A DNA stretch of 64,000 nucleotides from DATDIC01 sp963764525 (GTDB lineage Bacteria; Pseudomonadota; Alphaproteobacteria; Acetobacterales; Acetobacteraceae), in contig CAVXTC010000029.1 in assembly GCA_963764525.1 (NCBI GenBank), positions 124,001 through 188,000 of the forward strand, read 5' to 3'. Below, in pieces: positions 1 through 8,425 of the stretch (its first letter is position 1; every line of letters begins with the position of its first letter). Below the pieces are notes generated by a model, which saw only the letters and a list, made by a program, of their open reading frames with translations, did no database searches and was not told the DNA's origin. A program made the translations under genes and the position numbers.

Positions 1-1231
1 GCTGGGTGGTCTTGCCCCAGCCGATATAGGACAGCGGCTCGGTGGCCACCCAGAACGGCGAGATTTGGTCGCGTGGGCTGCCGGCGTCGTGGGTGATGAT
101 GGTGTTCTTGATATCGACCGTGTGCATCAGTTCCCAGATCACCCGATACGGGTTGATCGGGGTCTCGTTGGAGGTCAGCAACGGCTTCCACTCGGCCATG
201 AAGGATTCGCGGACTTCCCGGATCTCCTTCTCGACCGCGGACGCGTCGCGCGGTGAGCGGATCGAGTGCGACAGCTCGGCGGTGAGCGCCTCCAGCGTCA
301 GGCCGGCATCGCCAAGCAGGCCGGCGACGATCGGCACGTCCTTGGCCAGGTGATTGGGCTCGATGGTCGATTGGATGAACTTCTTGCCTTTGGGGAACTT
401 GATCCCGAAGCTGGTTTCGGTGAACGAACAGCCGATGCCGATGATCAGGTCGGAATTGCTGATGAAGTGGTGCACCGTCTTGGGCACCGCGGCGCCGCCG
501 GAGCCGAGCGAGAGCGGATGGTTTTCCGGGAAGCTGCTCTTGCCGCCGAGGCTGGTGGTGACCGGCGCGCCCAGCAGCTCGGCGAATTTGCGAAGCTGCG
601 GCCAGGCCTCGGCCCAATGGATGCCGGTGCCGGCGTAGATCACCGGGCGTTTGGCGGCCAGGATCTCCTGCGCCGCGCGGCGCACGTCCTGCGGATCGGG
701 CGCGGTGCGGGCCCGATAGACCGGCGTATAGTCAAGCTCCCCGGCTTCTTCGCCCCAGAACTCGTTCGGCACCTCGACGATGCAGGGGCCGCCGCGACCA
801 TTGCGCAGCCGCGAAAATGCCCGGCGCATCACGTTGGATACTTCGGAGGGCATGGTCAGCGGCTCGGCTGATTTGGAGACGCCGCGCATTTCGCGCACCG
901 CGCTGTAGTTCGGGTCGATGTGCGCGATGCGGCGGGCGAAGCCCTGCGGGATCACCAGCAGCGGCACGGATTCCGCGTAGGCCTGGGCGACGCCGCCATA
1001 GGCGTTCTCGGTGCCCGGACCGTTCTGCATGCAGAAGGCGCCGATCTTCTTGCCGGACGTGACGCGCGAGATGGCGTCGGCCATGTGCAGACCGATACGC
1101 TCCTGGCGGACCATTATGGGGCGGATATCGGCCGCGGCGGCGTATTCGATCAAATGGTTGACCGGATACCCGCAGAGGATCTCGATCCCCTCGCGTTTCA
1201 TGATCTCGGCAATCGCCGCGCCAACCTTCAT
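1..1231 (-). CDS. Thiamine-diphosphate-dependent enzyme (acetolactate synthase-like), 3' end outside window
   Basis: About 410 residues are visible; the C-terminal part runs off the window. The N-terminal Pyr domain (about 1-165) carries the catalytic-type glutamate in VRQERIGLH (E44) and the NGPGTENAYGG loop. A central domain follows (about 185-320, VIYAGTGIHWAEA). The start of the C-terminal ThDP-binding domain is visible (ITHDAGSPRDQISPFW). The ATG at 1231 is preceded by GAGGGG. The fold fits ThDP enzymes that decarboxylate 2-oxo acids (acetolactate synthase, oxalyl-CoA decarboxylase and relatives). The substrate cannot be read from the sequence. It is divergent from aapJ with 147 bp between, so the two may share a control region. 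Confidence 0.8.
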   Translation of the reverse strand, partial: MKVGAAIAEIMKREGIEILCGYPVNHLIEYAAAADIRPIMVRQERIGLHMADAISRVTSGKKIGAFCMQNGPGTENAYGGVAQAYAESVPLLVIPQGFARRIAHIDPNYSAVREMRGVSKSAEPLTMPSEVSNVMRRAFSRLRNGRGGPCIVEVPNEFWGEEAGELDYTPVYRARTAPDPQDVRRAAQEILAAKRPVIYAGTGIHWAEAWPQLRKFAELLGAPVTTSLGGKSSFPENHPLSLGSGGAAVPKTVHHFISNSDLIIGIGCSFTETSFGIKFPKGKKFIQSTIEPNHLAKDVPIVAGLLGDAGLTLEALTAELSHSIRSPRDASAVEKEIREVRESFMAEWKPLLTSNETPINPYRVIWELMHTVDIKNTIITHDAGSPRDQISPFWVATEPLSYIGWGKTTQ

Positions 1232-1378
1232 TGTCCCCTCCGCCATCGGATTGCGTTCGTTCCTGACCCTAGGACGCGACCACACCGCTGGCAACCGGGC
1301 CGCCGGTGATCGGGGTATCTTGCCGTGGCCGAAACTATGGTTAAAGAGAGCGTCGGACCGTTACAGGAGACACACGTC

Positions 1379-2422
1379 ATGAACAGATCGTCCGCCCGTG
1401 GCCTCAGCCTGCTGGCCGGTCTGGCGGCAGCGCTGGCGCTGACCGGCCCGGCCAGTGCCCAGGCACCCGCCTCGGGCTCGGCCACGCTGGACGCGGTGCG
1501 CAGCCGCGGCCAGCTCGCCTGCGGCGTCAGCGGCGACGTTCCCAGCTTCTCGCTGCCGGACAGCCAGGGCGTGATGCGCGGCATCGACGCAGATTATTGC
1601 CGCGCCATCGCCGCCGCGGTGCTCGGTGATGAGAACAAGGTCAAATACGTTCCGCTGACCACGCAGAACCGGTTCACCGCCCTGCAATCGGGCGGTGTCG
1701 ATGTGCTGGTGCGCGAAACCACCTGGACGCTCGGGCGGGAAGCCAGCCTGGGGCTCGAATTCACCGGCATCAACTTCTATGACGGCACCGGCTTCATGGT
1801 GAAGAAATCGGCCGGCATCACCGCGGCCAAACAGCTTGACGGCGCGACGATCTGCGTGCAGCCAGGCACCAGCACGGAGCTCGCGATCGCCGACTATTTC
1901 CGTGGCAACAACATGAAATTCACCCCGATCGAGATCGCCGACCTGCAACAGATCCAGCAAGCCTTCTTCTCCGGTCGTTGCGACGTCTATTCGACCGACA
2001 GCTCGGCGCTGGCGGCGACCCGCTTCACCCAGGGCAGCAAGGCGGCCGATTACGTGCTGCTGCCCGAGCTGATCAGCAAGGAGCCACTTGGTCCGTCGGT
2101 GCGGAAGGGCGACGACAAATGGTTCGATGTGGTGCGCTGGGTCGGCTTCGCGCTGCTGGATGCCGAGGAACACGGCGTCAACAGCAAGAACGTCGATGAC
2201 ATGGTCAAGTCGGACAATCCCGACATCAGGCGCCTGCTGGGCGTCGATGGTGACCTCGGCAAGGAGCTGGGGATCGACAACAAATGGGCCTACAACGCGA
2301 TCAAGCAGGTCGGCAATTACGCCGAGATCTGGGACCGCGACATGGCGCCGATGGGCATTCCTCGCGGGCTGAATCGGCTGTGGAAGGATGGCGGGCTGAT
2401 GTATTCCCCGCCGCTTCGCTAG
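1379..2422 (+). CDS. aapJ: General L-amino acid ABC transporter, periplasmic binding protein
   Basis: A 347-residue protein with a classic Sec signal peptide (about 1-29, ending ASAQA). The mature part is a family-3 solute-binding protein (TLDAVRSRGQLACGVS, then GIDADYCRAIAAAVLG). It should capture amino acids in the periplasm and deliver them to AapQM. The ATG at 1379 is chosen over an upstream in-frame start at 1325 because it follows CAGGAGA and opens the signal peptide. It is the first gene of aapJQMP. A GC-rich hairpin in the 100-bp gap to aapQ may lower expression of the membrane subunits relative to the binding protein. Confidence 0.92.
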   Translation: MNRSSARGLSLLAGLAAALALTGPASAQAPASGSATLDAVRSRGQLACGVSGDVPSFSLPDSQGVMRGIDADYCRAIAAAVLGDENKVKYVPLTTQNRFTALQSGGVDVLVRETTWTLGREASLGLEFTGINFYDGTGFMVKKSAGITAAKQLDGATICVQPGTSTELAIADYFRGNNMKFTPIEIADLQQIQQAFFSGRCDVYSTDSSALAATRFTQGSKAADYVLLPELISKEPLGPSVRKGDDKWFDVVRWVGFALLDAEEHGVNSKNVDDMVKSDNPDIRRLLGVDGDLGKELGIDNKWAYNAIKQVGNYAEIWDRDMAPMGIPRGLNRLWKDGGLMYSPPLR

Positions 2423-2431
2423 GCCCGCCGG

Positions 2432-2465
2432 CGGCCCGCACCAGACCGGGGCGGGCCGTTTGCTT
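2432..2465 (+). terminator. Hairpin between aapJ and aapQ
   Basis: The 8-bp perfect stem CGGCCCGC (2432-2439) pairs with GCGGGCCG (2451-2458) and is followed by a T-rich stretch (TTTGCTTGCTT). It begins 10 bp after the aapJ stop. Such hairpins after binding-protein genes commonly act as partial terminators or mRNA-stabilising ends; that role is inferred here. Confidence 0.5.
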
Positions 2466-2522
2466 GCTTGCCGGCGCAACGAAAGCGGCGCAGGATGACC
2501 GCACCCGAACCGTGATCCAGGC

Positions 2523-3734
2523 ATGCCAGGCACCATTGCGGACCCACGGCTGACCGGCGCAAGAGCGGCGCCACGGCGCAAGCTGCAACTGAGCTGGTCG
2601 GACCCGCGCGTCCGCAACCTGGTCTGGCAGGTGCTTATTATCGGGGCGATTGCCCTCATCGTGTGGTTCCTGGTCGGCAACACCAACCGCAACCTGGCGG
2701 CGCGCCACATCGCGACGGGGTTCGGGTTCCTGTTCCAGCCGGCCTCCATCCCGATCGGGGAGACGCCGATCGCCTACACGGCGTCGGTTTCCACCTATGG
2801 CCGGGCGCTGCTGATCGGCATCCTGAACACCATCAAGGTCGCGGCCGTCGGCATCGTGCTGGCGACAATTCTCGGCACCGTGGTGGGCATCGGGCGGCTG
2901 TCGCCGAACTGGTTGCTGGCGAAGATCACCGCGGTCTATGTGGAGTTTGTCCGCGACATCCCGCTGCTGCTGCAACTGTTCTTCTGGTATGGGCTGCTGC
3001 AGGCGCTGCCGGCGCCGCGGCAGGCGTTTCATCCGATCGGCGGCGTGTTCCTGTCGAACCGCGGCATCAAGCTGCCGGCGCTGGACTGGACGTTTGCGCA
3101 TTGGGTGGCGCTGGCGGCGTTTGTCGTCGGGATCGTGCTGACATCGCTGTGGTCGCGCTATGCCGATCGCCGGCAGGCGGCGACCGGGCAGCGTCCGCGT
3201 GTGTGGCCGGTTGCGCTGGTGTTGCTGATCGGGGTGCCGCTGGTGGTCTGGGCGGCGCTTGGCGCGCCGTTCCATCTGGACGTCCCGACGCTGCGCGGCT
3301 TCAATTTCCAGGGCGGGCTCACGGTCACCCCGGAATACGGCGCGCTGCTGATCGGGCTGGTGGTTTATACCGCCACCTACATCGCCGAAATCGTGCGGTC
3401 CGGAATCCTGGCGGTGCCGACGGGGCAATGGGAGGCCGGCGAGGCGCTCGGTCTGCACCGCGGCCTGGTGCTGCGACAGATCGTGCTGCCGCAGGCACTG
3501 CGGGTGATCATCCCGCCGATGGCGAGCCAATACCTGAACCTGATCAAGAACAGCTCGCTGGCGGTCGCCATCGGCTTTCAGGACATCGTCTCGATCGCCG
3601 ACACCACGCTGAACCAGACCGGCCAGGCGATCGAGGGCATCGCCATCATCATGGCGGTGTATCTCTGTTTCAGCCTGTCGATCAGCGCGATCATGAACTG
3701 GTACAACGCGCGCATCGCGCTGCGGACTCGCTGA
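2523..3734 (+). CDS. aapQ: General L-amino acid ABC transporter, permease AapQ
   Basis: 403 residues, the usual AapQ length. It is a polytopic inner-membrane protein: a first span at about 37-55, a loop typical of AapQ, then the permease core with the EAA cytoplasmic loop EAGEALGLHRG...IVLPQA at about 303-325. That loop docks on the ATPase. AapQ forms a heterodimeric channel with AapM, whose start is only 3 bp downstream of its stop. The complex imports a broad range of L-amino acids. Confidence 0.9.
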   Translation: MPGTIADPRLTGARAAPRRKLQLSWSDPRVRNLVWQVLIIGAIALIVWFLVGNTNRNLAARHIATGFGFLFQPASIPIGETPIAYTASVSTYGRALLIGILNTIKVAAVGIVLATILGTVVGIGRLSPNWLLAKITAVYVEFVRDIPLLLQLFFWYGLLQALPAPRQAFHPIGGVFLSNRGIKLPALDWTFAHWVALAAFVVGIVLTSLWSRYADRRQAATGQRPRVWPVALVLLIGVPLVVWAALGAPFHLDVPTLRGFNFQGGLTVTPEYGALLIGLVVYTATYIAEIVRSGILAVPTGQWEAGEALGLHRGLVLRQIVLPQALRVIIPPMASQYLNLIKNSSLAVAIGFQDIVSIADTTLNQTGQAIEGIAIIMAVYLCFSLSISAIMNWYNARIALRTR

Positions 3735-3737
3735 ACC

Positions 3738-4811
3738 ATGCGGGCGGTATCCTGGGCGCGGACCAATCTGTTCGGCACCTGGTGGTCGAGCGCGATCACG
3801 CTGGTGCTGATCTACGTCATTGTGCGCGGCGCCTGGGGCTTCATCGACTGGGCGCTGGTGAACGCGGTGTGGACGGTGCCGCAAGGACCCCACGGCCCGA
3901 ATACCGCGGTTTGCCAGGCTGCTCAGGGCATCGGCGCCTGCTGGGCGGTGGTGCGGGAGAAGTACCGTTTCATTCTGTTCGCTTTCTACCCGTTCGCCGA
4001 GCAATGGCGGCCGGCGATCTGCATCGTGCTGTTCATTATGCTGTACGCGATCTCCGCCATGCGCAGCTTCTGGCGCAAGGAACTGGCGCTGTTCTGGATC
4101 GGCACCCTGGTGATCATCGGCCTGCTGATGTGGGGCGGCGTGTTCGGCCTGCCCTACGTGCCGCAATACCAGTGGGGCGGGCTGCCACTGACCCTGATCC
4201 TCGCCACGATCGGGCTGGCGGCGGCGTTCCCGCTGGCGGTGTTCGTGGCACTCGGCCGCCGCTCCACCGGGATGCCGGCGGTGCGGATGCTGTGCGTCGT
4301 CTATGTGGAACTGATCCGTGGCGTACCGCTGATCAGCCTGTTGTTCATGGCCACCACCATGTTCCCGCTGTTCATGCCGCCGGGCGCCGACATCGACAAG
4401 CTGCTGTGCGCCCAGGTGGCAATTATCCTGTTCGCCGCGGCCTATCTGGCCGAGGTGGTGCGTGCCGGCTTGCAGGCCCTGCCGCGCGGCCAGGCGGAGG
4501 CGGCCGATGCGCTCGGCCTGGGCTACTGGCGCAAGACCGGGCTGATCATCCTGCCGCAGGCGCTGCGGCTGGTGATCCCGCCGCTGGTCAACACCTTCAT
4601 CGGATTCTTCAAGGATACCTCGCTGGTGCTGATCGTCGGCATCTTCGATCTGCTGAAGGCCGGCACCACCGCTGTGGCCGATCCGCCCTGGCAGGGCTAC
4701 GGCAACGAGATCTATGTGCTGCTGGCGGTGATCTACTTTGCCTTCTGCTTTGCCATGTCGAAATACAGTCATGGGCTGGAGCGCGAGCTTGACCGCGCCC
4801 GCCGGCGCTGA
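3738..4811 (+). CDS. aapM: General L-amino acid ABC transporter, permease AapM
   Basis: 357 residues and several membrane spans. The EAA loop EAADALGLGYW...IILPQA lies at about 253-275. The large periplasmic region between the first and second spans (about 45-90) has the AapM pattern. It is the channel partner of AapQ and binds AapP on the cytoplasmic side. It is 14 bp from aapP in a tight operon, and no independent promoter is evident. Confidence 0.9.
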   Translation: MRAVSWARTNLFGTWWSSAITLVLIYVIVRGAWGFIDWALVNAVWTVPQGPHGPNTAVCQAAQGIGACWAVVREKYRFILFAFYPFAEQWRPAICIVLFIMLYAISAMRSFWRKELALFWIGTLVIIGLLMWGGVFGLPYVPQYQWGGLPLTLILATIGLAAAFPLAVFVALGRRSTGMPAVRMLCVVYVELIRGVPLISLLFMATTMFPLFMPPGADIDKLLCAQVAIILFAAAYLAEVVRAGLQALPRGQAEAADALGLGYWRKTGLIILPQALRLVIPPLVNTFIGFFKDTSLVLIVGIFDLLKAGTTAVADPPWQGYGNEIYVLLAVIYFAFCFAMSKYSHGLERELDRARRR

Positions 4812-4825
4812 AAGGAATTGGTCGC

Positions 4826-5614
4826 ATGAGCACCAGCTTGAACCAGACCCGCCCGATCGCCGGCGACACCAATGCGCCGCCCGCCATCGTTCTCGATAAG
4901 GTCAACAAGTGGTACGGGCAGATGCACGTGCTGCGGGACGTCTCGCTGACGGTGGCGGAGAAGGAACGCGTCGTGGTCTGCGGACCGTCGGGGTCCGGCA
5001 AATCGACCATGATCCGCTGCATCAACCGGCTGGAGGTACACCAGGAAGGCCGCATCGTGGTCGATGGCACCGAACTGACCGACGACACCCGCGCGCTGGA
5101 TCAGATCCGACGCGAGGTCGGGATGGTGTTCCAGTCGTTCAACCTGTTCCCGCATCTGACCGTGCTGGAGAACTGCACGCTGGCGCCGATCTGGGTGCGC
5201 AAGACGCCGAAAGCCGAGGCCGAGGAACTCGGCATGAGTTTCCTCCGCCGCGTGCGCATTCCCGAGCAGGCGAAGAAATACCCCGGTCAGCTTTCAGGCG
5301 GTCAGCAGCAGCGGGTGGCGATCGCCCGCGCGCTGTGCATGCGGCCGAAGATCATGCTGTTCGACGAGCCCACCTCCGCGCTGGATCCCGAGATGATCAA
5401 GGAGGTGCTGGATGTGATGATCGAGCTGGCGGAATCCGGCATGACCATGGTCTGCGTCACGCATGAGATGGGGTTCGCGCGGCAGGTGGCCGACCGGGTG
5501 ATGTTCATGGACCGCGGCGAGATCGTCGAGAGCGGGCCGCCGTTGGCGATGTTCGAGAATCCGCAGACCGACCGGTTGAAGCTGTTCCTGTCGCAGATCC
5601 TGCGCGGGCATTGA
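4826..5614 (+). CDS. aapP: General L-amino acid ABC transporter, ATPase AapP
   Basis: 262 residues, a complete ABC ATPase. It has Walker A GPSGSGKST (53-61), the Q-loop in VGMVFQSFNLFPH, the signature LSGGQQQR, Walker B MLFDEPTSALD and the switch histidine in CVTHEMGF. It powers AapQM. Its C-terminus TDRLKLFLSQILRGH is notable because a diverged copy of exactly this tail and its stop codon lies 1.1 kb downstream (6701-6757), with a DUF3990 gene between the copies. Confidence 0.93.
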   Translation: MSTSLNQTRPIAGDTNAPPAIVLDKVNKWYGQMHVLRDVSLTVAEKERVVVCGPSGSGKSTMIRCINRLEVHQEGRIVVDGTELTDDTRALDQIRREVGMVFQSFNLFPHLTVLENCTLAPIWVRKTPKAEAEELGMSFLRRVRIPEQAKKYPGQLSGGQQQRVAIARALCMRPKIMLFDEPTSALDPEMIKEVLDVMIELAESGMTMVCVTHEMGFARQVADRVMFMDRGEIVESGPPLAMFENPQTDRLKLFLSQILRGH

Positions 5615-5626
5615 TCGCGGCGCAGG

Positions 5627-6567
5627 TCAGTCTTCCGGATGGACGGCCTCGAAATGACCCTGCGGGGGCCGATCGTGACCGCCAAGCACTTCTTTCTGAT
5701 AGCGAGCCCTCTCCTCGGCTGTAATCGGCTCCTGGCGGCGTCCTGCCAGGTCCGCGGCAACCTCCAACGGCTCGGCGTGGTAGAAGATCGTCTGGGATTG
5801 TTGTTCGAGCTTCTCTAATTTTTTCCGGGCCTCCTCCGCGCACCGTCCGCCTTTGCCGAACACCTTGCGCAACGTATCTTTCACACGAAGCCAATATTCA
5901 TCGCGGAACTCCGGCGACAGCGGCTGATCGGGACGGATGACCCTGTAGCGGCCCCCGAAGGCTTCTGTCCCATCTGGCCGTTCACCTGACACGCAAACCT
6001 CCTGCTGGAGCACGAGAGTTAAAAGGTAGGCGAAGCCTACGGCGTGTATCCAGGGGTCGCGAAGGCCCTGACCCGCCGCCGCCCTCGAGGTGTGGAAGCT
6101 TATCTGATCACAGTCTTGAATGACCAGGATCTGCGGCCAAAGCGTGACAGGGCCATAGACGATATCGAATGGCGGATTGTGCGGAGGCAGCCGCTGGTGG
6201 GGACGGAAGCCGTTGCGGCAGTCCGTGACCAAGTCCCAAAAATCCTGTATCGGCCTCGCAAAAGCCAGCGTATCCAATGAGGCGATCCAATCGCGATCCA
6301 ACTCGAAGCGCAGCACCAACGCTTTTATCCCTGAAAGCGGATTGCGCACCCAGCGCGTGTTGGCCCACTGCTTTGCTTGATGCTCCGACGTGGTAACGTA
6401 GAATCCCTGGCCGAAATCGGTGTTGGGCCGGCAAAGCGCCATGTTGATCCGAAGCCCAAGAGCTGAGAGCCCGGAGGTACGATGGTTGAGCCGGCGATCG
6501 TGTCATCGGTGCCGTGATAAACAACCAGCGGCTTGATCGAGCCGGCTGGCAGGGTCCAATTCGGCAT
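5627..6567 (-). CDS. DUF3990 protein, ADP-ribosyltransferase-like fold, one frameshift
   Basis: The protein is read in two frames that join near 6450. The N-terminal part starts at 6567 and holds LVVYHGTDDTIAGS, the motif that opens many ART-type domains. The rest (from 6442 leftwards) holds NTDFGQGFYVTTSEHQAKQWA, the DUF3990 hallmark. Adding one A restores GFGINMALCRP and a single protein of about 313 residues. DUF3990 proteins are distantly related to ADP-ribosyltransferases and often behave as toxins paired with a small partner; no partner is visible here. The AT-richer sequence and the flanking aapP-tail duplication suggest the gene was acquired. Catalytic activity is not demonstrable from sequence alone. 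Confidence 0.65.
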
Positions 6568-6700
6568 CCCAATCTCCGAGGCGGTAAGCCATCATGATAT
6601 CGGTCCGATCACCACTGTCCAATTGCGTGAACCATCCGTGGTTCCCGCTGGCATTCAAGGCGAAAGGCTGTCGGGTCAGCGACGAGGTTCGCAGCCGGCG

Positions 6701-6757
6701 GACCGACCGGCTGAAGCTGTTTCTGTCGCAGATCTTACGCTGGCATTGAGCGCGGCG
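6701..6757 (+). repeat. Duplicated 3' end of aapP (pseudo-tail)
   Basis: Read in frame this gives RTDRLKLFLSQILRWH followed by TGA. It matches the last residues of AapP (TDRLKLFLSQILRGH, stop) and continues a few bases past the stop. By eye the DNA match to 5567-5623 is about 50 of 57 bases. No other part of aapP is present upstream of it. It therefore forms, with the real aapP end, a direct repeat around the DUF3990 gene. Confidence 0.75.
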
Positions 6758-6858
6758 GGGCAAGACCGCAGCCGAGTCACCACTCCGGTATAGCCGAACG
6801 TGCCGCGCAAACCGGCCTTCCGGATGAACAGCTGCAGCCAGATTTTCTGCTTTTGTCC

Positions 6859-7514
6859 TTAGCTGTTCCGGATGCGCTCCTTCCGCCACGCCAGGAGACC
6901 GAGCAGGCCGCTGCCGAACAACCAAAGAGAGCCGGGCTCCGGAACCCCCATCGAGACCCCGTCGGATTGATAATCGATGACCGTGTTGGCTGCGTTTATG
7001 ACGCCAGCGCCGTAACTGAGTGGCGTATCTAGGCCGGCCCCGTTGCTCCAGAGGTCCACGACATCGCCGTTGTTGAGAGTGAACAGCGCCCCATACACGT
7101 CCAGGAACCCCCCAGACAACAGGTAGTCCGCGCAGGTGATCGGAGAACCGCCAGGGTAAAACAGATTGTCGTATGAAATCGCGGTGTCGAAGGGTGGCGG
7201 ATTGGTCACGAAAAGATAGCTCAGACTCACCGGAGCCGGCGCACCGACGGGGGGATTGACGGGGTTGATCGGCACCAATCCGGTGATCGCCGCGTGGGAG
7301 ATACCATGTTCGAATCCGAAAAGGTCCCGGTGACGTTGGTGATCGTGTAGGCACCGATGGGATCACCGACCACCGTGTCCGGGGTAACACTGAGGAAGCC
7401 GGAGCCGCTGACGCCTGCCCCGCTGAACCCGAACTGAACCAGACTGGCCTGGGCCTGCGGCCCGAAGGCAAGCGCCGCGATGACCGCACCAGCAGCGAGA
7501 AGCGTATCTTTCAT
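6859..7514 (-). CDS. PEP-CTERM sorting-domain secreted protein, one frameshift
   Basis: The N-terminal part (from ATG 7514) is a signal peptide (MKDTLLAAGAVIAALAFG, cut after QAQA). Its body is TYTITNVTGTFSDSN-like. Near 7306 one G appears lost; restoring it reads into SHAAITGLVPINPVNPP and on to the end. The C-terminus is a standard PEP-CTERM signal: VPEPGSLWLFGSGLLGLLAWRKER, that is the PEP motif, a hydrophobic span and a basic tail. Such proteins are secreted and then processed by an exosortase, typically in exopolysaccharide-producing bacteria. The exosortase-A-associated glycosyltransferase at the end of this window fits that setting. Confidence 0.75.
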
Positions 7515-7696
7515 GTGCATTCGTCCCAAAGTTTTGTTTGGTCAACTGTTGACCTCGGCGAACATTCCGGCACATTAAACCCCGGCTGACAAGCCCCGGA
7601 GATGCGTTTTGCTCCGGACCGATGATTTTATCCGGGCTGCTGAGAGGACGCGCGAAGCGGAGCGCCCTGGGGGACCGGTGGGCTTCGCCCGCCGCC

Positions 7697-8377
7697 CTAC
7701 GGCCGGTGCGCCACCCGCTCCACCAGGCGTTCCCGTTCGCGACGCAGCGCGGCGCCACGTGCACGCACGGTTTCCACAACCGCGGACGGCGCCGTCGCCG
7801 GCGTTCCGGCATAGAACGGCGGCTCCGGCGCATATTCCAGTTGCAACTGAATCGCCTCGGCCTCCGCCCGGCCGGCGATCAGGGCCGCGAGCGTCAGAGC
7901 GAAGTCGATCCCGGCGGTCACCCCGCCGCCCGACAGCACATTGCCGTCCTGCACCACCCGTCCGTGTTCCGGCACCGCACCCAGGATGCCCAGCAGATCA
8001 TGTGATGCCCAGTGCGTCGTCGCCCGCTTGCCGCGCAACAATCCGGCCGCCGCCAACACCAGCGCCCCGGTGCAGACCGAGGTGACGAAGCGCGCCTGCT
8101 CCGCCTGGCGACGCAGGAACGACAGCGTCTCGGTGTCCTCCAGCAGCGGATTCACGCCGACCCCACCCGGCACGCACAGCACATCCAGCGGCGGGCAGTC
8201 GGCGAATGTCATGTCCGGATGCAGCCGCAGCCCGGTCGATGAGGTGATCGGGTCCAGCGTCTTCCACACCAGCCGGACCGTGGCGCCGGGGATCGAGGCG
8301 AATACCTCATAAGGACCGGTCAAATCGAGTTGCTGCACCTTTGGGAACACCAGCAGGCCGATATTCATGCGTGCCAT
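7697..8377 (-). CDS. DJ-1/PfpI family protein, isonitrile hydratase-like
   Basis: 226 residues, a class-I glutamine amidotransferase-like fold. It holds MNIGLLVFPKVQQLDLTGPYEVF at the N-terminus and the nucleophile elbow VTSVCTGALVLAAAGLL with the catalytic-type cysteine. The pattern GGGVTAGIDFALTLAA follows. This arrangement matches cyclohexyl-isocyanide hydratase (InhA) relatives, but substrates vary widely in the family. The start may be ATG 8377 or 8368. It is divergent from a GlxA-type regulator with a related domain, 48 bp away, which suggests the regulator controls this gene. Confidence 0.8.
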   Translation of the reverse strand: MARMNIGLLVFPKVQQLDLTGPYEVFASIPGATVRLVWKTLDPITSSTGLRLHPDMTFADCPPLDVLCVPGGVGVNPLLEDTETLSFLRRQAEQARFVTSVCTGALVLAAAGLLRGKRATTHWASHDLLGILGAVPEHGRVVQDGNVLSGGGVTAGIDFALTLAALIAGRAEAEAIQLQLEYAPEPPFYAGTPATAPSAVVETVRARGAALRRERERLVERVAHRP

Positions 8378-8425
8378 CCTTGTTTGTTGGACAGGCAGAG
8401 CATAGTCGTGCAGGGTGTGGCGGAT

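Noticed and set aside
2301..4772. Minus-strand open frame of 823 codons opposite aapQM
   Set aside because: It is rich in Arg, Gln, His and Asp with no domain pattern, and lies wholly opposite well-supported permease genes. It is a GC-driven shadow.
6044..6280. Small plus-strand frame inside the DUF3990 gene
   Set aside because: No motif, no ribosome site, and antisense to a clear domain.
6425..6460. Programmed ribosomal frameshifting in the DUF3990 gene
   Set aside because: No slippery heptamer or stimulator is seen, and one-base breaks are common across this window, so an indel is the simpler reading.
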